Positions 1-6,670 of a stretch of DNA of 12,503 nucleotides are shown one piece after another. Both the position numbers and the translations under genes were made by a program. Numbering within the stretch: position 1 is the stretch's first letter; every line of letters starts with the position of its first letter. Where the stretch lies: contig JANRJB010000412.1 of the NCBI GenBank assembly GCA_033764265.1, forward strand, positions 1 through 12,503, read 5' to 3'. The DNA is from VGEM01 sp033764265. GTDB lineage: Bacteria; Pseudomonadota; Alphaproteobacteria; Rhodospirillales; Rhodospirillaceae. The notes below the pieces were generated by a model. The model saw nothing but the letters and a program-made list of their open reading frames with translations, was not told the origin of the DNA and made no database searches.

Positions 1-1029
1 GGCCAGCAGCGCGCGGGCGCGCGCCGGGTCGTGGGGAATCGGCGGCAGGTCGGGGTTGTGGCCGAAGGTGCCTTGGGTGGCCGGCTGGGTGGCGGGAACG
101 GTGGTGCCGGCCAACAGACCGTCCACCAGCGCCCGGCGGTCCACGGCCAGATTCAAGGCTTCGCGCACGCGCCGGTCGTTGAACGGCCCGTTACGGCCGA
201 CCTGATGGAACTGAAGCGCCCAGTTCGCCGCCGTGCGCCAGGTTGCGCCTTTGCCGCCGCCGGCCTCGATCGCGGCCACTTCGTCGGGGCCCAAGCCGAG
301 TGCGATGTCCATCTGGTCGGCCAGCACCGCCTGCACGCGGCTCGCGGCGTCGGGCGCGGCGATCCAGCGCAGCTTGGCGACGCGCGGCGCGCGCCAAGAT
401 CCCGCAAAGGCCGACAGCCGCCAGCCGGATTCGTCCATGCGGTCGATCGCATAGGGGCCGGTGGCCACCGGCGCGCGGGCGAACCCATCCGGTCCCAGTT
501 GCCGCCACGCGTCGGGCTCGACCATGTAAAGCAGCTGTAAGTGTCTCGGCAGCAGCGGCACCGGTTCCTTGGTCGTCAGTTCGACCGTCAGGGGGTCGAT
601 CGCACGGGCCGAAGCCAGGAAATTCAGTTCACGCGCGACCACCTCGCGCACGGCTGCGGGTCCGGTCAGAAAGGTCACGATGTTGACGACCGCTTCGGCG
701 GTAAACGGCGTTCCGTTGGAAAACTTGACGCCGGGTCTCAGGGCCAATCGCCAGGTGAGGGGGTTAAGGTTCTCCCAACCCACGGCCAGCCACGGCCGGA
801 CCACGCCGTTCCGGTCGATCCGCGTCAGCCCGTCGAACACCGCGGACCAGGTGAACACGTGCGGCGTGCCGGTGTTGCGGAACGGATTGCCCAGCGACGG
901 CGGCATGGCCGTGGTGCCGATGCGCAGCACATCGGTGTCCGCCCGGACACCGGCGGGCCAAATGCACATGGCCGAAAGAGCCACCAGGACGTTCAAAAGG
1001 CGCCACAATTCGCGTTGCACGTCGGCCAC
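1..1029 (-). CDS. ABC transporter substrate-binding protein, family 5 (peptide/nickel type), C-terminus cut by window edge
   Basis: This is a periplasmic binding protein that would deliver a peptide-like or other small ligand to an inner-membrane ABC permease. The minus strand stays open from position 1029 to the left edge (343 codons seen; the family usually has about 500-550). Residues 1-30 form a Sec signal peptide: an Arg near the start, a hydrophobic stretch LLNVLVALSAM, and a V-R-A cleavage site before DTD. There is no proper lipobox. Residues 65-110 carry the family-5 signature (FDGLTRID, then P-x-L-A, then TWRLALRPGVKF and PFTAEAVV). VATGPYAI lies at about 188-195, and NDRRVREALNLAVDRRALVD at 284-303 is the typical lobe motif. 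I chose GTG at 1029. GTG at 1020 would also keep the signal peptide, and ATG at 1098 would add a hydrophilic extension that fits less well. It is divergent from TBDR-1, with 180 bp between them. The family is certain enough; the ligand is unknown. Confidence 0.88.
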   Translation of the reverse strand, partial: MADVQRELWRLLNVLVALSAMCIWPAGVRADTDVLRIGTTAMPPSLGNPFRNTGTPHVFTWSAVFDGLTRIDRNGVVRPWLAVGWENLNPLTWRLALRPGVKFSNGTPFTAEAVVNIVTFLTGPAAVREVVARELNFLASARAIDPLTVELTTKEPVPLLPRHLQLLYMVEPDAWRQLGPDGFARAPVATGPYAIDRMDESGWRLSAFAGSWRAPRVAKLRWIAAPDAASRVQAVLADQMDIALGLGPDEVAAIEAGGGKGATWRTAANWALQFHQVGRNGPFNDRRVREALNLAVDRRALVDGLLAGTTVPATQPATQGTFGHNPDLPPIPHDPARARALLA

Positions 1030-1209
1030 ACCCGCCGTCCAATTGCGGAGATTATTGCAAGAACAACCGATTATCGCTTGAGGCCCCGGCCCCTGCATCC
1101 CTAAATTCCGCCGACTTCGGAATTCTACGCTGGCCCCCGGCGAACCCACGGCTGCCGATCCGGGCCTTTCAAGTCACATGTCGATCTCAGGTCAACACGG
1201 AGGCCCATC
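1030..1209. promoter_or_regulatory. Divergent promoter region between the binding-protein gene and TBDR-1
   Basis: This 180-bp gap must hold the promoters of both divergent genes. It contains an AT-richer patch at 1047-1075 that includes the small palindrome CGATTATCG (1068-1076). For TBDR-1, a weak sigma70-like pair can be drawn: TTGAGG at 1078-1083 and TAAATT at 1102-1107, 18 bp apart. A GGAGG ribosome-binding site lies at 1199-1203, 6 nt before the ATG at 1210. The promoter elements are inferred from loose consensus only; the ribosome-binding site is clear. Confidence 0.4.
1104..1124. promoter_or_regulatory. Perfect 7+7 bp dyad, candidate operator
   Basis: AATTCCG (1104-1110) and CGGAATT (1118-1124) are exact reverse complements separated by 7 nt, giving 14 bp between half-site centres. 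It lies roughly mid-way between the two divergent genes and overlaps the weak -10-like element proposed for TBDR-1. A repressor bound here could control one or both genes. No regulator gene is visible in the window, so this remains a candidate. Confidence 0.35.
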
Positions 1210-3462
1210 ATGACGTTCGCTTCAAGGCTGTTTTGCGGCACGACCCTGGCGGGACTGGGGGTCACGATGGCGCTGATGGATGCGCCCGCCCTGGCCCAAC
1301 CGGCGCTGGAGGAAATCGTCGTCACCGCGCAGCGCCGCGAAGAGAACCTGCAGACGATCCCAGTCGCGGTCTCGGCTTTCACCTCCGCCGAACTCGACCG
1401 TCGCCAGGTCACCAAGACCATCGACCTGATCCGCTTCGTGCCGAACATGATCGGCTCGAACAACACCGGCCCGGCCACCGCCAACACCTACTCGATCCGC
1501 GCGCTGAACAACACCGAGGCGATCGCCACTTTCGACCCGCCTGTCGGAAGCTACGTCGACGACATCTACATCAGCCGCCAGATCCTGAATAACTTCAACT
1601 TCTTCGACGTCGAGCGCGTGGAGATTCTGCGCGGTCCGCAAGGCACGCTGTTCGGCCGCAACACCACCGGCGGCGCGGTCAACGTGATCCTGAAGAAGCC
1701 GGGCGAGGAATTCGGCGGATTCGCCGAGGCCGGCTACGGCCGCTACGACAAGCTCAGCCTGCGCGGCTCGGTCGACGCGCCGTTCTCCGACAAAGTCCGC
1801 ACCAAGGTCTCGGCGTTCTACGTCAACGACAACGGCTACGTGAAGAACCGCACCACCGGCGACCGCCTGAACGACGAGGACAGCCTGGGCCTGCGTGGCG
1901 CGGTGCGCGTGCTGATGTCCGACACCGTGATGTGGGACTTCTCGCTCGAGTATATCGACTCCACCTACGCCAACGTGCTCAACAGCTACGATCCGGCCAC
2001 CGGCGACCGCTTCTCGCTGACCGGCTTGCGCAAGGGCGTGGCGCAGTTCGCCAACGTCACCGTCAACGACAAGCGCAACTACACGTTCAACAACAACGCC
2101 GATTCGACGGCGGCCACCTCGAACTTCAGCATCGAAGTGGGCGACACCGGCGCGCTCAACTTCATCAGCGGCCTGCGCCTCACCGACCACAACTTCCTGC
2201 TGCCGTTCTTCAACAATCCGTCGCCGAACGACCTGTTCGCGTTGGCCAACGAAGGCGATCACGATCAGTTCACCCAGGAAATCAAGTACTCCGGCAGCTT
2301 CATGGACGGCCGGGTCGACGTCGTGACCGGCCTGTTCTACCTGTTCGAGGACAACGTCACCGACTTCGCCGACATTTTCGCCGGCGGCATCAGCGCCGAC
2401 CGCATCCTGAAGAGCACGGCCGAGGCGGCCGCGGTTTACGCGCAGTTCGACGTCAACGCCACCGACGCGCTGACCATCACCGCGGGCATGCGCTACACCG
2501 ACGAATCCAAGAAGTTCACGCTGGACCCCAACATCAACCCGCGCTGGGCGACGCCGTTCTCCACCCGCGACATCCAGGCGCTCGGCATTCCCACCAGCAA
2601 GAAATCGAAGATTTGGACGCCGCGATTCGCGCTTGAATACAAGGCCACCGACGACATGCTGCTGTACGCCTCGGCCACCCGCGGCTTCAAGTCGGGCGGT
2701 TGGAACGCGCGCGGCACTCAGGCCTCGGAATTCCAGCCGTTCGATCCGGAAAAGGTGTGGAGCTACGAGACCGGCGTGAAGTCCGATTTCTTGGATCGCA
2801 CGCTGCGCGTCAACCTCAACGCCTTCTACATGGACGTGACCGACTTCCAGCTGCCGGCATCGTTCGTGCGCCCCAACGGGACCATCGCGTTCATCACCCG
2901 CAACTTCGCCGACCTCGAGAACTATGGCCTCGAGGCCGAGTTGACGTGGGTTCCGGTCGAAGGGTTGAACTTGTTTTTGGCCGGCGGCCTGCAGGAAGCC
3001 GACTACAAGAACCTCAACCCGTCGATCCCGACCCAAGCCGCCAACTGTCGTGCGCTTTTGGCTATTCCGGTGGCGACGCGGCCATCCACCGCAGGCATCT
3101 GTAACGCCGGCATCGTCACCGTCACCGGCGACCTGGCCGAGCCGGTGCGCGCGCCGGACTACTCGGTCACCTTTGGCGGCAACTACGCCATCCCGGTCGC
3201 CAGCGACTACGTCTTCACCCCCAGCGTTTCGGTGCGCCGCGTCGGCCGCTCGCCCAACAGCTCGTCGAACTTCCCCGCCGGCATCCAGCCCGCCTTCTGG
3301 CAGGCCAACGCCGGCGTGACCTTCGGCGACAGCGAAAACCGCTGGGAAGTGGCCGCGGAGTGCGAAAACTGCTTCGGCGAGCGCTTCATCACTGCGTTTT
3401 TCGTCGGCCCGTACATCGACGAGCCGAGCCGCTGGAACGTGCGCCTGCGCTACAACTTCTGA
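1210..3462 (+). CDS. TonB-dependent outer-membrane receptor, general subfamily (TBDR-1)
   Basis: This is a 22-strand beta-barrel outer-membrane transporter of 750 aa that uses TonB-ExbB-ExbD energy to import a ligand of unknown identity. Residues 1-29 are a Sec signal peptide ending A-L-A before Q30. The TonB box is EEIVVTA (34-40), only five residues into the mature protein, so there is no N-terminal signalling (STN) domain. The plug domain covers about 45-165, with VEILRGPQGTLFGRNTTGGAVN at 137-158, the standard plug core. The barrel fills the rest and ends in Y-N-F, a normal outer-membrane terminal signature with a C-terminal aromatic. Cysteines C613/C631 sit in a predicted late loop, and C718/C721 form a CENC motif where the other array members read VKNLF or AKNLF. 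The GGAGG site 6 nt upstream fixes the start. It differs from TBDR-2 to -5 in plug motifs and is likely an older or separately acquired neighbour. Iron-siderophore names would be guesswork. Confidence 0.95.
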   Translation: MTFASRLFCGTTLAGLGVTMALMDAPALAQPALEEIVVTAQRREENLQTIPVAVSAFTSAELDRRQVTKTIDLIRFVPNMIGSNNTGPATANTYSIRALNNTEAIATFDPPVGSYVDDIYISRQILNNFNFFDVERVEILRGPQGTLFGRNTTGGAVNVILKKPGEEFGGFAEAGYGRYDKLSLRGSVDAPFSDKVRTKVSAFYVNDNGYVKNRTTGDRLNDEDSLGLRGAVRVLMSDTVMWDFSLEYIDSTYANVLNSYDPATGDRFSLTGLRKGVAQFANVTVNDKRNYTFNNNADSTAATSNFSIEVGDTGALNFISGLRLTDHNFLLPFFNNPSPNDLFALANEGDHDQFTQEIKYSGSFMDGRVDVVTGLFYLFEDNVTDFADIFAGGISADRILKSTAEAAAVYAQFDVNATDALTITAGMRYTDESKKFTLDPNINPRWATPFSTRDIQALGIPTSKKSKIWTPRFALEYKATDDMLLYASATRGFKSGGWNARGTQASEFQPFDPEKVWSYETGVKSDFLDRTLRVNLNAFYMDVTDFQLPASFVRPNGTIAFITRNFADLENYGLEAELTWVPVEGLNLFLAGGLQEADYKNLNPSIPTQAANCRALLAIPVATRPSTAGICNAGIVTVTGDLAEPVRAPDYSVTFGGNYAIPVASDYVFTPSVSVRRVGRSPNSSSNFPAGIQPAFWQANAGVTFGDSENRWEVAAECENCFGERFITAFFVGPYIDEPSRWNVRLRYNF

Positions 3463-3484
3463 TTCAGCGCCGAATCACTTGAGT

Positions 3485-3515
3485 CGGGCCGCGCATCACA
3501 CCGGTGCGCGGCCCG
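3485..3515 (+). terminator. Hairpin terminator after TBDR-1
   Basis: An 11-bp perfect stem (arms 3485-3495 and 3505-3515, core GGGCCGCGCA/TGCGCGGCCC) encloses a 9-nt loop 22 bp after the stop codon. It is followed by GTTCCGTTT-like sequence, only partly T-rich (3515-3523). A smaller hairpin, TGATTC/GAATCA (3460-3465 and 3472-3477), overlaps the stop codon itself. Stem strength and position fit transcription termination. The weak T tract leaves Rho dependence or mRNA 3' end protection possible. Confidence 0.6.
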
Positions 3516-3524
3516 TTCCGTTTG

Positions 3525-3892
3525 GACCGCAGCGAATCGCGTGCGCGTCGCACCACCACAGCGCGAAGCCGCACGGGTTGTCTTTCTGGAACCGGCAATT
3601 GACCGCGTCCAACTTTCGCGCGCGGAAAGTTTGCCCGCCACTGTGGCGCCCGGGCAACGGCGGTCAAGCAGTTGGGAACAGAGATGTTTTTCCACGGTGC
3701 GGCGGCCCGGCCGCCACCCCGCCGCGCCTTTTGCCGGGGCCCCCTGCCGCCGGCGTAGACACGACGCGGGAAAGTCCCAACACTCCCGTCCGCTCGCGCT
3801 GTTGTCGCGCGGCCAGGAATGACTCAACAGGTGAGGTCGGCACACTCGGTCAAATTCTTTGAATAAATCAGCAACGCGCACGGGGGGGGAAC
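3525..3892. promoter_or_regulatory. Structured intergenic leader region upstream of TBDR-2
   Basis: This stretch has no credible gene: the short open frames on both strands are rich in Arg/Ala/Pro, lack family motifs and have no ribosome-binding sites. It is unusually dense in inverted repeats. These are AACTTTC-N7-GAAAGTT (3611-3631), a two-part hairpin at 3631-3657 (TTGCC/GGCAA outside, CGCCA/TGGCG inside), GGCGGC-CCG-GCCGCC (3701-3715), GGGA-AAG-TCCC (3768-3778) and TCAAA-TTC-TTTGA (3850-3862). The last lies in an AT-rich patch 30 bp before the TBDR-2 start, the likeliest promoter area, though no good -35/-10 pair is seen. The region could hold an operator, a long structured 5' leader or a small RNA. 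Confidence 0.4.
3882..3890 (+). promoter_or_regulatory. Ribosome-binding site formed by an eight-G run (TBDR-2)
   Basis: Eight consecutive G residues (3882-3889) followed by A sit 2-3 nt before the ATG at 3893. This is the only purine-rich tract that could act as a Shine-Dalgarno site for TBDR-2. The spacing is variable because any part of the run could pair with 16S rRNA. The other four receptors have ordinary AGG/GGAG-type sites. A homopolymer of this length can change by slippage and so alter spacing or site strength. Confidence 0.5.
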
Positions 3893-6376
3893 ATGCTCGG
3901 GCACAAATCAGCGGGTCCATCGTTGGGGGTTGTCGTTGTTACTTCGGGGTTGATCGCGCTTGATGGGGTGGCGTTGGCCCAGCCGGTGCTCGAGGAGATC
4001 ATCGTCACCGCCCGCAAACGAACCGAGAGTCTCCTAGAAGTACCGATATCCATCACTGCCTTCTCGGCCGAACAACTCGACCGTGGCGGCTTCACCAGTC
4101 TTGAAGACCTGTCGTTCCGCACCGCCGGCCTTCACTACAACAAACAAGGCGGACAAATTCCGGGACGGTTCAACACCGCGGTGCGCTTCCGCGGCATGGA
4201 CACCAACCAGTCCGCCGCCTCGCAGCAGCTCGGCACCGTCTTCATGGACGGCGTCTACGTCTCCCAGGGCGTCGCCGGCATCGACTTTTCGATGATCGAG
4301 CGGGTGGAAATCATCAAAGGCCCACAGTCGGCGACCTACGGCCGCTCGACGTTCGCCGGCGCCGTCAACTACGTGACGAAGACGCCGGGATTCGAATACA
4401 AGGGCCGGGTGTCTGCCGAATACGGCAAGTTCGGCTCATATGACCTAACGGTCACCCACGAAGGCCCGATCGTCGACGACAAAGTCGCCTACATGGTCGG
4501 TCTGCGCGGTTATGGCACCGATGGCCAGTATACCTCCAACGCCGACGGCGGCGAACTCGGCCGTGAGCGCACCAATTCGGTGACGGGGATTCTGTACGCC
4601 GCGCCCAGCGACGATTTCACGGCCAAGGCGCGTGTGTTCTATTCGCGCGATCACGACGGACCCGCCGCCGGGATGCTGTTCGGATCGCGCCTATCCGCGC
4701 GCGCCGATGGTTCAGCAAACGCCGGCACCAACTGTTTCAGCGAGTTTCAGACCAACCAGCGCGGCGCCACCGCCGATTATTATTGCGGCAAGCTGCCCAA
4801 GGTCGACGTCGATCGCTACATCGCACCAAACACGGCGCTGACACCCGCCACCATCGCACTCTTCCGCGCCAGCCAAATCCGCGACCCGCGCGACGGCATC
4901 ACCCGGCCGAAGATTCCGGGCTTGCCGCTGGTCGACTTCGTCGGCCTGAAGCGCTGGCAGTTCCGTAGTTCGCTGACCATGGGCTACGATTTCGCCGATG
5001 GTCATGCGATTTCGGCGCTGCTCGGTTACAGCGACATGCGCGCGAGTTGGGTGCGCGATTTCGATCTGACGCGCGCGCAGAACTTTTTCTCTCAAGACCC
5101 GCAACGCCACAAGGACAAAACGCTCGAGGTGCGCATCGAATCCCCGCAGGACCGGAGGCTCACCTATTCGCTCGGTGGCAGCTATTTCAAGGCCGACTTC
5201 GTCCAGCAAGGCAACGGTGGGCTGAACGTCTGGGGACAGGACGGCGGCGTGACCCAAGCGGTGCTCAACCCCAATCCGCCGCCCGCCACCATCGTCCTGC
5301 CGGGGCCTCACCCCTTCATGCAGACCAATTTTCCACAGGAAGGCGGCAAGACCTTAGGCGTTTTCGGCGCGGTGGGTTTCGACATCACCGAGATGATCAC
5401 GATCGATTTCGAGTGGCGCTACCAGTCGGACCGCGTGACCCAAGACGACCGCACGCTGCCGGGCACGGATTTCACCGACAAGTTCAAGTCGTTCCTGCCG
5501 CGCGCGACGCTGTCGTTCCAACCGGTGGAAGAGACCAACCTGTGGGCGACCTACTCGGAAGGCAACCTGCCTGGCTTCTTTAACTCCGATCTCGCCGCGC
5601 TGTCGCAGGCCGATCTCGCCGCGGTACGCGCCTCACCCACCGTGGCCGGCCAGAATCTCAGCCTGTTCAATGAAGAGGAGTCACTGAAGAATTACGAGGT
5701 AGGCTGGAAGCAGCAACTATTCGAGAATCGCGCCAATTTCTCACTGGTCGCCTACAAGATGGATTGGACCAACCTGAAAACCCGCTCGCCGGTTGATATT
5801 GTCGACCAGAACGGCGTGCGTCGCGTGCTCAATCTCCAATTCAACGCCGGCAACGCCGAGGTCAAGGGCGTCGAATTCGAAGGCGCCTTCGCGGCCAGCG
5901 ACAACTTGTCGGGAACCGTCAGCATCAACTACAGCGATGCTCAGTACGGCCGCTTGACCTGCGGCTTCGGTCCGTTCAAGCCGCCGCCGGCGGCGGACTG
6001 CTCCAACAACAAGACCGCACGATTCCCGGATTGGAGCGGCTCGTTCTCGACCACTTGGACCGACCAGTTCCGCGGCGACTGGAACTACTTCCTGCGCGTC
6101 GATGGCGAGTACTTCGGCAAGGCCTGGAACGAGGAGCACAATTTCTCATGGATCGGCAAGTTCTGGCGCTTCAATCTGCGTGCCGGGCTTGAGCGGGAGG
6201 ACCTGCGCCTTGAGGCCTACGTCAAGAATCTGTTCGACGACGAGAACTACCTGGCGGCGGCGCGCTGGTCCGACTTTTCGGGCCGCTCGCTATTCGACTT
6301 CCTGACCAGCCAGGGCGTCGCCGTGACCCCGCCACAGAAGCGTGCCTTCGGGCTGAAGGCGGTTTACGACTTCTGA
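3893..6376 (+). CDS. TonB-dependent outer-membrane receptor, IPGR subfamily (TBDR-2)
   Basis: This is an outer-membrane beta-barrel transporter of 827 aa, ligand unknown. The signal peptide spans residues 1-29 (hydrophobic LGVVVVTSGLIAL, cleavage after A-L-A). The TonB box EEIIVTA is at 34-40. The plug contains IPGRFNTAVRFRGM at 89-102 and KGPQSATYGRSTFAGAVNY at 142-160. The barrel continues to a terminal Y-D-F. It shares WVRDF...DPQ, ARFPDW and V-K-N-L-F-D-D motifs with TBDR-3 and -4, so the three are paralogues, with this one the most diverged. Cysteines are C281/C298 (a pair shared with TBDR-3/-4) and C690/C703 (a pair private to this gene); the three other pairs of TBDR-3/-4 are absent. 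Codon use is looser than in its neighbours: CTA, GTA and ATA occur close together near 4034-4048. It lies 430 bp after TBDR-1 and carries its own T-tailed terminator, so it is probably monocistronic. Confidence 0.95.
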   Translation: MLGHKSAGPSLGVVVVTSGLIALDGVALAQPVLEEIIVTARKRTESLLEVPISITAFSAEQLDRGGFTSLEDLSFRTAGLHYNKQGGQIPGRFNTAVRFRGMDTNQSAASQQLGTVFMDGVYVSQGVAGIDFSMIERVEIIKGPQSATYGRSTFAGAVNYVTKTPGFEYKGRVSAEYGKFGSYDLTVTHEGPIVDDKVAYMVGLRGYGTDGQYTSNADGGELGRERTNSVTGILYAAPSDDFTAKARVFYSRDHDGPAAGMLFGSRLSARADGSANAGTNCFSEFQTNQRGATADYYCGKLPKVDVDRYIAPNTALTPATIALFRASQIRDPRDGITRPKIPGLPLVDFVGLKRWQFRSSLTMGYDFADGHAISALLGYSDMRASWVRDFDLTRAQNFFSQDPQRHKDKTLEVRIESPQDRRLTYSLGGSYFKADFVQQGNGGLNVWGQDGGVTQAVLNPNPPPATIVLPGPHPFMQTNFPQEGGKTLGVFGAVGFDITEMITIDFEWRYQSDRVTQDDRTLPGTDFTDKFKSFLPRATLSFQPVEETNLWATYSEGNLPGFFNSDLAALSQADLAAVRASPTVAGQNLSLFNEEESLKNYEVGWKQQLFENRANFSLVAYKMDWTNLKTRSPVDIVDQNGVRRVLNLQFNAGNAEVKGVEFEGAFAASDNLSGTVSINYSDAQYGRLTCGFGPFKPPPAADCSNNKTARFPDWSGSFSTTWTDQFRGDWNYFLRVDGEYFGKAWNEEHNFSWIGKFWRFNLRAGLEREDLRLEAYVKNLFDDENYLAAARWSDFSGRSLFDFLTSQGVAVTPPQKRAFGLKAVYDF

Positions 6377-6409
6377 CCGTTGCGGCTGCCCGTCAGCCGA
6401 AGAACTAGT

Positions 6410-6449
6410 CGGGGCCCGCCTTTTGCAGTGGGCCCCGTTTTCCTTTTCC
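6410..6449 (+). terminator. Rho-independent terminator after TBDR-2
   Basis: CGGGGCCC (6410-6417) and GGGCCCCG (6430-6437) form a perfect 8-bp GC stem with a 12-nt loop. It is followed directly by TTTTCCTTTTCC (6438-6449). This is the clearest intrinsic terminator in the window. It argues that TBDR-2 transcription does not run into TBDR-3. Confidence 0.8.
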
Positions 6450-6670
6450 GCGCCATCGCAGGAAACAACCACTACGCGCGCGTGAATTTTCGGAGTTGGC
6501 CACGCCGGCAGCGGGTGCGCGCGCAATTGTGTGTCTTTCGTGCAACACCGATTCGGTTGTGTTCGAAAGTTGCGCTGAACGGCTTGAATGGTGGATTTGT
6601 TTGCCGATACAACCCCCGACTAGCAAATTCTCTTTCAGTTGAATTTTGCGGGTTTTCGACAGGGGGTACA
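6450..6670 (+). promoter_or_regulatory. Upstream regulatory region of TBDR-3
   Basis: This gap lies between the TBDR-2 terminator and the TBDR-3 start. Its base composition drops to AT-rich over about 6530-6660, where a promoter is expected. It contains an imperfect 33-bp dyad (6536-6568) and a second, perfect 6-bp dyad AAATTC-N10-GAATTT (6625-6646) only 25 bp before the start codon. AGGGGG at 6661-6666 is the ribosome-binding site, 4 nt from the ATG at 6671. I see no strong -35/-10 pair and no gene. Confidence 0.4.
6536..6568. promoter_or_regulatory. 33-bp imperfect dyad, candidate operator for TBDR-3
   Basis: Two 16-nt arms around a central T (6552) match as reverse complements at 12 of 16 positions. 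The outer TTTCG/CGAAA and inner ACCGA/TCGGT pairs are perfect, and the four mismatches all lie between them. The length and the split conservation resemble the binding site of a dimeric regulator with two contact zones per half-site. It lies about 100 bp upstream of the start codon. Assignment to a regulator family is not possible from sequence. Confidence 0.35.

Noticed and set aside
1030..1098. ATG at 1098 as the start of the binding-protein gene
   Set aside because: It would add a polar, Cys-containing stretch before the signal peptide; GTG at 1029 or 1020 places the signal peptide at the N-terminus. Not fully excluded.
31..1104. Plus-strand open frames across 31-1104
   Set aside because: They lie opposite the binding-protein gene, whose minus-strand translation has a signal peptide and clear family-5 motifs over its whole visible length.
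1222..3036. A 604-codon open frame on the minus strand opposite TBDR-1
   Set aside because: Same cause: antisense shadow of strong third-position GC, low-complexity product, no family motif.
3450..3920. Short open frames on both strands in the gap before TBDR-2
   Set aside because: Arg/Pro/Ala-rich peptides without motifs or ribosome-binding sites, overlapping the terminator and hairpins; treated as non-coding.
6380..6670. A 97-codon in-frame N-terminal extension of TBDR-3
   Set aside because: It starts 4 bp after the TBDR-2 stop, runs through that gene's terminator, lacks family similarity and would bury the signal peptide. ATG 6671 has its own ribosome-binding site.
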